A DNA stretch of 64,000 bases from Gordonia crocea (GTDB taxonomy: Bacteria > Actinomycetota > Actinomycetes > Mycobacteriales > Mycobacteriaceae): the NCBI RefSeq assembly GCF_009932435.1, contig NZ_BJOU01000019.1, forward strand, positions 124,001-188,000. The letters are read 5' to 3'. Positions 54,816 to 62,714 of the stretch are shown here, one piece after another (within the stretch, counting starts at the first letter, position 1; each line of letters starts with the position of its first letter). The notes under the pieces were generated by a model. It saw only the letters and a program-made list of their open reading frames with translations. It was not told the origin of the DNA and did not search any database. Position numbers and translations under genes: made by a program.

Positions 54816-55471
54816 TGAGCACTCCAGGATTCCGCGGACCCGACCCGTTCGCACCCGGTCCGGGCGGTGCGGTCCCCCATGCCGGCGCGGCCCCGAATAC
54901 CGGTGGGCAGTACGCCGGTGGGCCCAACCCGGGATTCGGGGGCCAGGGTGCGCCGACCGCCTACCCCGGACAGCCGGCCTCGTCGCCAACCGGCCCGGCC
55001 GGGCAGTCGCCGATCCCGGTGCGCCGGTCGTCACCGCCGGTCACCGTGTGGTTGGCGTTGGCCTGCCTCGTCGCAGCCGCCGGGCTGTGCGTCGCGCAGG
55101 CCGTCCTGGGGATCCGGGCGGCGAGCCGCTCCGATGTCGACGACGCCCAGGTCCACTACCTCGGGTTCGAGGTCGCCGACCTGTCGACCACCGCGATCGT
55201 GTTCACCGTGCTGCTCGCCCTCGTGTTCGCCCTGGGCTACCTCGGCTTCGGGTACGCGGTGTGGCGCGGCCAGTCGTGGCCGGCCCCGCTCGGATCGGTC
55301 CTCGCCGCCTTGTCGCTCTTCGGTTTGATGGGCGGCCCGCTGATCATCGCCCTCGTCGTCGTCGGCATCCTCGCCGTCGTGTTCCTGTGGTTGCCGCCGT
55401 CGCGGGAGTTCGCCCGTCAAGGGTCGCCGACCGCACCGCCGACCGCCTTCGATCCGTGGGGAGCACGCTGA
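54815..55471 (+). CDS. Operon gene 9: small membrane protein with disordered N-terminal tail
   Basis: The 218-residue protein starts MSTPGFRGPDPFAPGPGG. A ~70-residue Pro/Gly-rich tail precedes about four helices: ~76-98 (VTVWLALACLVAAAGLCVAQAVLG), ~120-150 as one or two segments (STTAIVFTVLLALVFALGYLGFGY) and ~160-195 (LGSVLAALSLFGLMGGPLIIALVVVGILAVVFL, two short segments). The end is AFDPWGAR. It shares the tail style and DPF motif with genes 1, 2 and 3. Stop/start overlaps occur at both ends. Function unknown; a membrane platform is inferred. Confidence 0.75.
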   Translation: MSTPGFRGPDPFAPGPGGAVPHAGAAPNTGGQYAGGPNPGFGGQGAPTAYPGQPASSPTGPAGQSPIPVRRSSPPVTVWLALACLVAAAGLCVAQAVLGIRAASRSDVDDAQVHYLGFEVADLSTTAIVFTVLLALVFALGYLGFGYAVWRGQSWPAPLGSVLAALSLFGLMGGPLIIALVVVGILAVVFLWLPPSREFARQGSPTAPPTAFDPWGAR

Positions 55472-55983
55472 TGGCCAACCGCAGGGGCTTGCAGAAAGTC
55501 AGCATAGGCGTCGGCTGGGACCTCCAGCCCGCCGGTGCCCAACTCGACCTCGACCTGGCCGCATTCGCGCTGCCCGTGGGCGGAACCGTCGATTCCGACC
55601 AGGACTTCGTCTTCTTCAACAACGTCACCGCGTGCGGCGGCGCCATCCGGCTGACCTCCGATTCGGCCACCTTCCAGGGGTGGAAGGAGGAGATGGTGAT
55701 CGACACCGCCGCGCTGCCCGCGCGCATCGAACGCGTCGTCGTCTCGGTGTGCTCGTATGCCGGGGAGGCGCCGTTCGGCCGGTTCCCCGCCGGGGCGGTC
55801 GAGCTGTGGGATTCCGACGCCGGCCAACTCGCCCGGTGCGACCTCTCGGCGCAGTTCGCCGACAAGTCCGCGCTCGTCTACGCCGACCTGCGCCGCGACG
55901 GCGACCGGTGGGTGTTGTTCGCCCGCGCCGAGCCCTACGACGACCTGGCGTCGATCGCCAGGTCGATGGGCGTCAAGGTGTAG
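55471..55983 (+). CDS. Operon gene 10: TerD-family protein
   Basis: The 170-residue protein shows the TerD fold: VSIGVGWDL.....QLDLDLAAFAL, DSDQDFVFFNN, IERVVVSVCSYAG, VELWDSDAGQLARCDLSAQFADKSALVYADLRRDGDRWVLFA. TerD proteins bind Ca2+ through acidic loops and belong to tellurite-resistance/Ter stress systems; VWA-domain proteins and Ter domains often sit together. It ends 11 bases before the -35 of the infA promoter, with no terminator between, so read-through into infA is possible. Confidence 0.92.
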   Translation: MANRRGLQKVSIGVGWDLQPAGAQLDLDLAAFALPVGGTVDSDQDFVFFNNVTACGGAIRLTSDSATFQGWKEEMVIDTAALPARIERVVVSVCSYAGEAPFGRFPAGAVELWDSDAGQLARCDLSAQFADKSALVYADLRRDGDRWVLFARAEPYDDLASIARSMGVKV

Positions 55984-55993
55984 CGAGCCCGAA

Positions 55994-56023
55994 TTGGATC
56001 GGCCGCCCCGCTTCGCGTAAGAT
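55994..56023 (+). promoter_or_regulatory. infA operon promoter
   Basis: TTGGAT (55994-55999) and TAAGAT (56018-56023) are separated by 18 nt. The start would be near 56030, leaving a ~60-nt leader. The promoter begins eleven bases after the terD stop codon. Confidence 0.72.
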
Positions 56024-56091
56024 GGATCGCTGGTGCGCGTATGCGCGCCTACCACTACCACCAGGCCCGATGGGCCGGGAGCGCGGAGGAC

Positions 56092-56313
56092 ATGGCAAAG
56101 AAAGACGGTGCCATCGAGGTCGAGGGTCGCGTGGTCGAGCCCCTGCCCAATGCGATGTTCCGCATTGAGCTGGAGAACGGACACAAGGTTCTCGCCCACA
56201 TCAGCGGGAAGATGCGGCAGCACTACATCCGCATCCTGCCCGAGGATCGCGTGGTCGTCGAGCTTTCGCCCTATGACCTCGGCCGTGGACGAATCGTCTA
56301 CCGGTACAAGTAA
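56092..56313 (+). CDS. infA: Translation initiation factor IF-1
   Basis: The 73-residue protein starts [23 protein letters not shown] with GGAGG upstream (gcgGAGGAcATG). The S1-like OB fold is complete, ending [14 protein letters not shown]-1 occupies the ribosomal A site during initiation. A longer in-frame GTG/ATG at 56041 is not used by any relative I know. Confidence 0.98.
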   Translation: MAKKDGAIEVEGRVVEPLPNAMFRIELENGHKVLAHISGKMRQHYIRILPEDRVVVELSPYDLGRGRIVYRYK

Positions 56314-56396
56314 GACTTCCCGGCGTCGCCGGGGGAACAGCAGCGGACGGTGCGGTGACCCGTGCCGTCCGTGACAAGGAAACAGGAGAAGCTGAC

Positions 56397-56510
56397 GTGA
56401 AGGTCCAGCCGAGCGTCAAGCCGATCTGTGAGAAGTGCAAGGTGATCCGCCGCAATGGTCGGGTCATGGTGATCTGCGAAAACCTGCGCCACAAGCAGCG
56501 CCAGGGCTGA
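56397..56510 (+). CDS. rpmJ: 50S ribosomal protein bL36
   Basis: The 37-residue protein (GTG start, AGGAG eight bases upstream) reads [19 protein letters not shown]... with two Cys in CEKC, a further Cys (MVICEN) and His (LRHKQRQG), the C+-type zinc ribbon. It stabilises the large subunit near the peptidyl-transferase region. It lies between infA and the structured leader of rpsM. Confidence 0.97.
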   Translation: MKVQPSVKPICEKCKVIRRNGRVMVICENLRHKQRQG

Positions 56511-56595
56511 GCAGCGCCCTTCCACCGGTCGCTTGGCCGAACAGGATAAGTGAAAACCGAGACAACTGAATATCTCTGACGAACTTCCAGCACCA

Positions 56596-56681
56596 GCGGG
56601 TGCAGACGCGCACCCGCCCACCCCCGGTTCAGAGGCCGGGGCCCGACAGCGTTCGGGGCGGACTGGGAGCAGACCTCTGAA
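56596..56681 (+). ncRNA. Structured 5' region of rpsM, possible r-protein leader
   Basis: GCGGGTGC-agacgc-GCACCCGC (56596-56617) forms an 8-bp hairpin. Then TTCAGAGG (56628-56635) pairs with CCTCTGAA (56674-56681), enclosing a GC-rich 38-nt inner part. The closing helix ends shortly before the GAGAAGGA ribosome site of rpsM (ATG 56702). In enterobacteria, S4 binds the mRNA upstream of rpsM. A comparable control element here is inferred from position and pairing alone. Confidence 0.5.
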
Positions 56682-56701
56682 AACGAGAAGGAATCGAACA
56701 C

Positions 56702-57070
56702 ATGGCACGTGTTGCCGGTGTGGATCTCCCCCGCGAAAAGCGGCTGGAGATCGCACTTACCTACATCTACGGGGTGGGACGCACCACCTCGAAGGAAATC
56801 CTCGCCGCCACCGGCCTCTCGGCCGACCTGCGCGCGAAGGATCTGACCGACGCCGATGTCGCCAAGCTGCGCGAATACATCGAGGCGTCGGTGAAGGTCG
56901 AGGGTGACCTGCGCCGCGAAGTGCAGGCCGACATCCGTCGCAAGATCGAGATCGGCTGCTACCAGGGTCTGCGCCACCGTCGCGGCCTCCCGGTCCGCGG
57001 TCAGCGCACCAAGACCAATGCCCGCACTCGCAAGGGCCCGAAGAAGACCATCGCCGGGAAGAAGAAGTAA
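56702..57070 (+). CDS. rpsM: 30S ribosomal protein uS13
   Basis: The 122-residue protein ([38 protein letters not shown]) is full length and ends with the basic tail [22 protein letters not shown]13 contacts the large subunit and P-site tRNA. Its stop overlaps the rpsK ATG by one base. Confidence 0.98.
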   Translation: MARVAGVDLPREKRLEIALTYIYGVGRTTSKEILAATGLSADLRAKDLTDADVAKLREYIEASVKVEGDLRREVQADIRRKIEIGCYQGLRHRRGLPVRGQRTKTNARTRKGPKKTIAGKKK

Positions 57071-57477
57071 TGCCTCCTAAGTCACGCAGCGCTGGCCCCA
57101 AGAAGGGCACCCGCCGTCGCGAGAAGAAGAACGTTCCGCACGGCCACGCGCACATCAAGTCGACGTTCAACAACACGATCGTTTCGATCTGCGACCCCAG
57201 CGGCAATGTGATCAGCTGGGCGTCGTCGGGTCACGTGGGCTTCAAGGGCTCGCGCAAGAGTACGCCGTTCGCCGCGCAGCTCGCCGCCGAGAACGCGGCC
57301 CGCAAGGCGCAGGAGCACGGCGTCAAGAAGGTCGACGTGTTCGTCAAGGGCCCGGGTTCGGGCCGCGAGACGGCAATCCGCTCGCTGCAGGCAGCCGGCC
57401 TCGAAGTCGGCACGATCTCCGATGTCACCCCCCAGCCCCACAACGGCTGCCGTCCGCCCAAGCGGCGCCGGGTCTAG
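57070..57477 (+). CDS. rpsK: 30S ribosomal protein uS11
   Basis: The 135-residue protein has [38 protein letters not shown] and the end [13 protein letters not shown]11 lines the platform at the E site. It overlaps rpsM and lies 21 bp before rpsD. Confidence 0.98.
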   Translation: MPPKSRSAGPKKGTRRREKKNVPHGHAHIKSTFNNTIVSICDPSGNVISWASSGHVGFKGSRKSTPFAAQLAAENAARKAQEHGVKKVDVFVKGPGSGRETAIRSLQAAGLEVGTISDVTPQPHNGCRPPKRRRV

Positions 57478-57498
57478 CGGGAAGGTTAGGACAAGAAA

Positions 57499-58104
57499 AT
57501 GGCTCGTTATACCGGACCCGCGACCAAAAAGTCGCGTCGTCTCCGTGTCGACCTCGTCGGCGACGATAAGGCGTTTGAGCGTCGTCCCTACCCGCCCGGG
57601 CAGCATGGCCGCGCGCGGATCAAGGAGACCGAGTACCTGCTCCAGCTGCAGGAGAAGCAGAAGGCTCGCTTCACCTACGGCGTGATGGAGAAGCAGTTCC
57701 GCCGCTACTACGAGGAGGCGAACCGTCGTTCCGGCAAGACCGGCGACGAGTTGCTGAAGATCCTCGAGACCCGGCTGGACAACGTGGTCTACCGTGCCGG
57801 GCTCGCCCGGACGCGTCGTCAGGCCCGTCAGATGGTCAGCCACGGCCACTTCACCGTCAACGGTGTGAAGGTCGACGTCCCCAGCTACCGCGTCGGTCAG
57901 TACGACATCATCGATGTCCGACCGAAGTCGCTGGCCACCGTGCCGTTCCAGATCGCCAAGGAGATCCAGGGCGAGCGACCGGTTCCGGCGTGGCTGCAGG
58001 TTGTGCCCTCGACCCTGCGCATCCTCGTGCACAACGTGCCCGAGCGCGAGCAGATCGTCGTCCCGCTCACCGAGCAGCTGATCGTCGAGTTCTACTCGAA
58101 GTAG
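57499..58104 (+). CDS. rpsD: 30S ribosomal protein uS4
   Basis: The 201-residue protein (MARYTGPATKKSRRLRVDLVGDDKAFERRPYPPGQHGR) lacks the zinc-binding cysteines of some S4 forms and has the S4 RNA-binding domain LETRLDNVVYRAGLARTRRQARQMVSHGHF. S4 starts 30S assembly and may regulate its operon. Two hairpins follow before rpoA. Confidence 0.98.
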   Translation: MARYTGPATKKSRRLRVDLVGDDKAFERRPYPPGQHGRARIKETEYLLQLQEKQKARFTYGVMEKQFRRYYEEANRRSGKTGDELLKILETRLDNVVYRAGLARTRRQARQMVSHGHFTVNGVKVDVPSYRVGQYDIIDVRPKSLATVPFQIAKEIQGERPVPAWLQVVPSTLRILVHNVPEREQIVVPLTEQLIVEFYSK

Positions 58105-58107
58105 CCG

Positions 58108-58166
58108 GTCGGGGGCCCGCCCCCGACTCCCTCCCACCGGCCCTTGTGGTTGCAGAACCGCAAGGG
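58108..58166 (+). terminator. Two hairpins between rpsD and rpoA (attenuators)
   Basis: GTCGGGGG-cccg-CCCCCGAC (58108-58127) comes just after the rpsD stop. A second, 11-bp stem 58141-58151 with 58156-58166, loop gcag, has one T-G wobble. rpoA lies 68 bp beyond, without a clear promoter in between. They may be partial terminators that lower rpoA relative to rpsD, or RNA processing sites. Confidence 0.68.
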
Positions 58167-58234
58167 CGGCGGGGGATCAACCGAAATCCACCGACGCCGT
58201 CAAATAGTGGGCGGCAAAGGAGAACACCACACCA

Positions 58235-59284
58235 ATGCTCATCTCACAGCGACCCACCCTGTCCGAAGAGGTCCTCGCCGACAACCGGTCGAAGTTCGTC
58301 ATCGAACCGCTCGAGCCCGGCTTCGGCTACACCCTGGGCAACTCGCTGCGCCGCACCCTGCTGTCGTCCATCCCGGGCGCAGCGGTCACCAGCGTGCGCA
58401 TCGACGGCGTGCTGCACGAGTTCACCACCGTCGCCGGGGTGAAGGAAGATGTCACCGAGATCATCCTGAACCTCAAGGGCCTCGTCGTCTCCTCGGAGGA
58501 GGACGAGCCGGTGACCATGTATGTCCGCAAGCAGGGCCCCGGGGACGTCACGGGCGCCGACATCGTGCCGCCGGCCGGTGTCACCGTGCACAACCCCGAT
58601 CTGCACATCGCCACCCTGAACGACAAGGGCAAGCTCGAGATCGAGCTCGTCGTCGAGCGGGGGCGCGGCTACGTCCCGGCCGTGCAGAACAAGGCCTCCG
58701 GCGCCGAGATCGGCCGTATCCCGGTCGACTCGATCTACTCGCCGGTGCTCAAGGTGACCTACAAGGTTGAGGCCACCCGTGTCGAGCAGCGCACCGACTT
58801 CGACCGTCTGGTGCTCGACGTGGAGACCAAGAACTCGATCTCGCCGCGCGACGCCCTGGCGTCGGCGGGCAAGACGCTCGTCGAGCTCTTCGGCCTGGCA
58901 CGTGAGCTCAACGTCGAGGCGGAGGGCATCGAGATCGGCCCGTCGCCGATCGAGGCCGACCACATGGCGTCGTTCAACCTTCCGATCGAGGACTTGGAGC
59001 TGACCGTTCGCAGCTACAACTGCCTCAAGCGCGAGGGTGTGCACACCGTCGGCGAGCTGGTTGCGCGGACCGAGTCGGATCTGCTCGACATCCGCAACTT
59101 CGGCCAGAAGTCGATCGACGAGGTGAAGGTCAAGCTGCACGCGATGGGCCTGTCCCTCAAGGACAGCCCGGCGAGCTTCGACCCGTCGCAGGTCGCGGGA
59201 TACGATCCCGCCACCGGCACCTGGTCGGACGAGCAGGGCCTCGATGACAGTGGTGAGGATTTCGCCGAGACCGAGCAGCTGTAA
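58235..59284 (+). CDS. rpoA: RNA polymerase subunit alpha
   Basis: The 349-residue protein ([45 protein letters not shown]) closely matches mycobacterial RpoA over its full length. It has the dimerising N-terminal domain, a linker and the C-terminal domain ([42 protein letters not shown]) that binds UP elements and activators. It ends DFAETEQL. The leader has AAAGGAGAA 13 bases upstream of the ATG. Confidence 0.98.
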   Translation: MLISQRPTLSEEVLADNRSKFVIEPLEPGFGYTLGNSLRRTLLSSIPGAAVTSVRIDGVLHEFTTVAGVKEDVTEIILNLKGLVVSSEEDEPVTMYVRKQGPGDVTGADIVPPAGVTVHNPDLHIATLNDKGKLEIELVVERGRGYVPAVQNKASGAEIGRIPVDSIYSPVLKVTYKVEATRVEQRTDFDRLVLDVETKNSISPRDALASAGKTLVELFGLARELNVEAEGIEIGPSPIEADHMASFNLPIEDLELTVRSYNCLKREGVHTVGELVARTESDLLDIRNFGQKSIDEVKVKLHAMGLSLKDSPASFDPSQVAGYDPATGTWSDEQGLDDSGEDFAETEQL

Positions 59285-59343
59285 GCGGCTGTACCAACAT
59301 CCCGACCCACTCGTGAGAGTCGGTCATCTCTGAGGAGAAGACA

Positions 59344-60081
59344 ATGCCCAAGCCCACCAAGGGTGCCCGCCTCGGCGGGTCGGCCAGCCACCAGAAGGCG
59401 ATCCTGGCGAACCTCGCCACGTCGCTCTTCGAGCACGGCCGCATCACCACCACGGAAGCCAAGGCCAAGCGCCTGCGTCCGTACGCCGAGAAGCTCATCA
59501 CCCACGCCAAGGCCGGCACCCTCGCCGACCGCCGCCAGGTGCTGAAGTTCATCCGCGACAAGGACATCGTGCACGTCCTGTTCGCCGAGATCGGCCCGTC
59601 GTTCACCGACCGTCCGGGCGGCTACACCCGCATCGTCAAGACGCTGCCGCGCAAGGGCGACAACGCCCCGATGGCCGTGATCGAGCTCGTCCGCGAGTCG
59701 ACCGTGACCACCGAGGCCAACCGCGCCAACCGTGTCGCCGCGTCGAAGAAGTCCGACGAGAAGCCGGCCAAGGCGGAAAAGGCTGAGGAGAAGGCCGACG
59801 AGGTTGCCGAGGCCACCGCTGCCGACGAGGCGAAGGCCGACGAGGCCGCCGACACCACCCCGGCCGCTGCTGCCGACCTGCCCGCCGGTGCGCATGCGCC
59901 GCTGGAAGACGGCTCGCAGCCCGAGGGCTTCCCGATCAAGGGCAACGCCGAATCGAAGCTGTACCACCGTCCCGGCAGCCGGTTCTTCGACAGCACCGTG
60001 GCCGAGATCTGGTTCGCGACCGACGCTGACGCCGAGGCCGCCGGGTACCAGCTGCCCCCGTCGCAGCGCGACGAGGACTAG
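59344..60081 (+). CDS. rplQ: 50S ribosomal protein bL17 with C-terminal 'sunset' extension
   Basis: The 245-residue protein has a normal L17 domain (~120 residues, [21 protein letters not shown]). An Ala/Glu/Lys/Asp-rich linker of ~65 residues follows, then a C-terminal ~45-residue module: [37 protein letters not shown]. This module matches the pattern annotated as a sunset domain in many actinobacterial L17 proteins and elsewhere; its role is unknown. Typical L17 proteins stop near residue 120-130. A strong hairpin terminator lies just after the gene. Confidence 0.95.
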   Translation: MPKPTKGARLGGSASHQKAILANLATSLFEHGRITTTEAKAKRLRPYAEKLITHAKAGTLADRRQVLKFIRDKDIVHVLFAEIGPSFTDRPGGYTRIVKTLPRKGDNAPMAVIELVRESTVTTEANRANRVAASKKSDEKPAKAEKAEEKADEVAEATAADEAKADEAADTTPAAAADLPAGAHAPLEDGSQPEGFPIKGNAESKLYHRPGSRFFDSTVAEIWFATDADAEAAGYQLPPSQRDED

Positions 60082-60117
60082 TCGGCACGACGATCGGGAT
60101 CGTCGTTGTCTGACTCG

Positions 60118-61005
60118 ATGACACCGAACCCCGCCACCGAGACCGGTGGCGGGGTTTGTCGTCTGCGCCTGACCATCGGGTATGACGGCACCGACTTCCA
60201 CGGCTGGGCGATCCAACCCGACCGCCGCACCGTGGCCGGGGTGCTCAGCGAGACGTTGTCGACGGTGCTGCGCCACGAGGTCCGGCTGACCGTCGCCGGC
60301 CGGACCGATGCCGGCGTGCACGCCACCGGGCAGGTCGCCCACGTCGACGTGGAGCGCCGCGCATTGGACACCCGGTCGATCCATGGGGACCCGTCGACGT
60401 TGGTGCGGCGGTTGGCCAAGATGTTGCCCGACGACGTCCGGGTCAAGCGCGTCGACGAGGTTTCCACGGACTTCGACGCCCGGTTCTCGGCGTTGCGCCG
60501 CCACTACGAGTACCGGCTCGCCGACGCCGCCCACGGGCCGGAGCCGATTCGCGCCCGCGCGACGGCGGATTGGCCGCGCCCCCTCGACGTCGGATTGCTG
60601 AACGAGGCGTCCGCGCGGCTGATCGGGTTGAACGACTTCGCGGCCTTCTGCCGCTTCCGACCCGGTTCGACGACCATCCGGGATCTCCAGGTTTTCTCCT
60701 GGCGCCGCGACGACGAGGGTGTGCTGGTCGGCCGGGTCAGTGCCGACGCCTTCTGCTGGTCGATGGTCCGGTCCCTGGTCGGTGCGGTCGCCACCGTCGC
60801 AGAGGGGCGCCGCGACGTCGACTGGTGCGCCGGGTTGTTGGCGGAAAAGGCGCGCAGCGCCCAGGTCCCCGTCGCCCAGGCGCGCGGGCTGTGCCTGACC
60901 GGTGTCGACTATCCGCCGCCGCAGGAGTGGGCTGCCCGCAACGCGACGACCCGGGACCTCCGAGACGCCGACGAGGTCGGCGGTGCCGGTGGCTGCTGCG
61001 GCTGA
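60118..61005 (+). CDS. truA: tRNA pseudouridine(38-40) synthase TruA
   Basis: The ~295-residue protein has LRLTIGYDGTDFHGWAIQ, the catalytic Asp in AGRTDAGVHATGQVAHVD, and FDARFSALRRHYEYR, typical of TruA. It modifies U38-U40 of tRNA anticodon arms. Start choice is uncertain: ATG 60118 or TTG 60106, both without a good ribosome site. The rplQ terminator hairpin (60127-60156) lies inside the first codons. The C-terminus is Cys/Gly-rich (GGAGGCCG), ending next to a 21-bp repeat array. Confidence 0.92.
   Translation: MTPNPATETGGGVCRLRLTIGYDGTDFHGWAIQPDRRTVAGVLSETLSTVLRHEVRLTVAGRTDAGVHATGQVAHVDVERRALDTRSIHGDPSTLVRRLAKMLPDDVRVKRVDEVSTDFDARFSALRRHYEYRLADAAHGPEPIRARATADWPRPLDVGLLNEASARLIGLNDFAAFCRFRPGSTTIRDLQVFSWRRDDEGVLVGRVSADAFCWSMVRSLVGAVATVAEGRRDVDWCAGLLAEKARSAQVPVAQARGLCLTGVDYPPPQEWAARNATTRDLRDADEVGGAGGCCG
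60127..60156 (+). terminator. Terminator-like hairpin overlapping the truA start
   Basis: AACCCCGCCACC (60127-60138) pairs with GGTGGCGGGGTT (60145-60156), loop gagacc, followed by TTGTCGTCT. It lies 46 bases after the rplQ stop and about codons 4-13 of truA. It looks like an intrinsic terminator for the ribosomal operon, so truA would depend on read-through. Confidence 0.8.
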
Positions 61006-61008
61006 CCG

Positions 61009-61062
61009 CCGACTGGGCCCTCATTCCCGCCGACTGGGCCCTCTTTCTCGTCGACTGGGCCC
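61009..61062 (+). repeat. Three-unit 21-bp tandem repeat after truA
   Basis: Cores CCGACTGGGCCCT at 61009 and 61030 and TCGACTGGGCCC at 61051, period 21 bp, spacers cattcccg and ctttctcg. The array begins four bases after the truA stop, in the same orientation as truA, and fills most of the gap before the convergent hydrolase gene. Confidence 0.95.
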
Positions 61063-61073
61063 CGCCGGCCTCG

Positions 61074-62147
61074 CTACGTTGCGCTGCTCTCGAGTGCCAT
61101 CGCCTCGTACACCTCGGTGCGGGTCTCGAAGCTGACGGGTTTGCTCACGCCCGCGCCGACGGGATCGGCCCCGTTGAGGAGTTTGGCGCGCCACTCGAAC
61201 GGATCGAACACCGCGGGCGTCGTCGTTTCGATGAAACGCGAGACGAGGCCGGCGAATCGATCGGGTTCGTCGCGGAACGGGAAGTGTCCGCAGCCCTCGA
61301 AGCTCTCCAAGACTGAACCGGCGATGGCGGCGTGGGCCAACTCGGCGTGCCGATACGGGATGACCGGATCGTCGGTGCCCCAGGCGATGAGGACCGGGAT
61401 GCTGGAGGTCAGATAGCTGCGGTCCAGCATGGAGATGTGCTGACCCCGCCAGTCGACGACCGCGCGAAGGGTGCGGCCGAAGGCCGCGCGGGCATCCCGC
61501 GGACTCAGATCGCGCAGGATCCGCATCAGGTCGGACCGGTCCAGGAGATGGTTGACCGGCGAGAGGGATTTGGCCGGGCCGGGCAGTGGTGGGATCGCGG
61601 CCAGGGCCCGGGTGGTGGTGTCGAGCGCCGTCATCGCCCCGGGCAGGCGGAGCAGACCCAGCGCCTGACTGGCCCCCGGGAGTGTGGCCAATCGCAACGC
61701 GGGCGACACGTCACGGCTGACGCCGCCGGCGGCGACGAGTGCCAGGCGCGAGACCATCGACGGGAATTGGTAGTAGAACTGCATGGCGACACCGCCGCCG
61801 AGAGAGTGGCCGACAACGGTCACCCGCTCATGGCCGAGGACCCACAGCAGGTCTCGGACGCCGTTGGCGAAGGCGGCGATCGAGTAGTCGGCGCGCGGCT
61901 TGTCGGAGAATCCGTGCCCGAGGAGGTCCGGTGCGATGACGGTGTAGTCGGAGGCGAGCCGGGCCATGATCGGTTCCCACGTCGACGAGTTGTCGCCGAT
62001 TCCGTGGATGAGGACAACCGGCGGGCCACTCCCCGCGATGCGGTAGGCGCGTCGGTATCCGTGGATCGTTCGAAACCGCAGGCGGATCCTCGGGTGCGGT
62101 TGGTCGGTGCGCGGTGCGGCACCGACGTGGATGGCGTCGATGGTCAC
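61074..62147 (-). CDS. Alpha/beta hydrolase
   Basis: The 357-residue protein starts at GTG (62147) with AGGAGG six bases upstream. It is a classic hydrolase: oxyanion HGIGDNSSTW, nucleophile Ser in VVGHSLGGGVAMQ, acid Asp in WGTDDPVIP, His in FEGCGHFPFRDEPDRF. The last ~50 residues are an extra tail beyond the fold. It resembles mycobacterial lipase/esterase-like proteins; the substrate is not predictable. It is convergent with truA. Confidence 0.88.
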   Translation of the reverse strand: MTIDAIHVGAAPRTDQPHPRIRLRFRTIHGYRRAYRIAGSGPPVVLIHGIGDNSSTWEPIMARLASDYTVIAPDLLGHGFSDKPRADYSIAAFANGVRDLLWVLGHERVTVVGHSLGGGVAMQFYYQFPSMVSRLALVAAGGVSRDVSPALRLATLPGASQALGLLRLPGAMTALDTTTRALAAIPPLPGPAKSLSPVNHLLDRSDLMRILRDLSPRDARAAFGRTLRAVVDWRGQHISMLDRSYLTSSIPVLIAWGTDDPVIPYRHAELAHAAIAGSVLESFEGCGHFPFRDEPDRFAGLVSRFIETTTPAVFDPFEWRAKLLNGADPVGAGVSKPVSFETRTEVYEAMALESSAT

Positions 62148-62373
62148 GGAAGACCTCCTCCTGTCGACCTGGTGTAGCCAGTCAACCCCAACCGGCGCAC
62201 TCGCGCGTAGCCGGAATCGCGGATGTAGCACGGTATTTACATACGAAACGATCAACGGGCGGGCGCCTCGCAAGCCCGCACCGCTCGGTCATCGACGATC
62301 CCGATGGAACCGTTCGCGCCTCCGCTGCGTCTAATCCCATACGCGGCGAAACACGCCGCGCGGGGGAGGAGCC

Positions 62374-62712
62374 ATGGAAACCGGAGTACTGGATTGGATT
62401 GATTCCCGCACCACGACGCGCTCGCGGTCGGGGGCGATCACCGTGACGACCACGGCACACGGATTGCCGGTGGCCGTCCGGATCAGCGACGCGGCGTTGG
62501 GGATGGGCGCCGACGCGGTGGCCGCACGCGTGCTGGCCCTGTGCGACGAGGGGCGGATCGCGGCGAGCGTCCGGTTGCGCGAGCACTTGGCGGCGACCGG
62601 GGTCGACGACGAGGTGCTCGCGGCCATGTCGTTGTCCACCGCTGACGATCTGGCCCGCGCACAATCCGCCGAGGACGCGGCGGCCTGCGGCTCCGGTTCG
62701 TGGCTGAGGTGA
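62374..62712 (+). CDS. EspD/EspH-like ESX-associated protein
   Basis: The 112-residue protein starts METGVLDWIDSRTTTRSRSGAITV. The pattern ITVTTTAHGLPVAVRISDAALGMGADAVAARVLALCDEGRIAASVRLREHL (seen over residues ~22-72) parallels EspD and EspH of mycobacterial ESX-1 loci (VSVSTLxDGRIxxVxLSxxVxxMxExxLAxEIxxIAxLAxxKAxxA). These are cytosolic stabilisers or partners of secreted ESX substrates. GGGAGGAG lies upstream of the ATG. It is first of four overlapping genes. Confidence 0.7.
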   Translation: METGVLDWIDSRTTTRSRSGAITVTTTAHGLPVAVRISDAALGMGADAVAARVLALCDEGRIAASVRLREHLAATGVDDEVLAAMSLSTADDLARAQSAEDAAACGSGSWLR

Positions 62713-62714
62713 CC

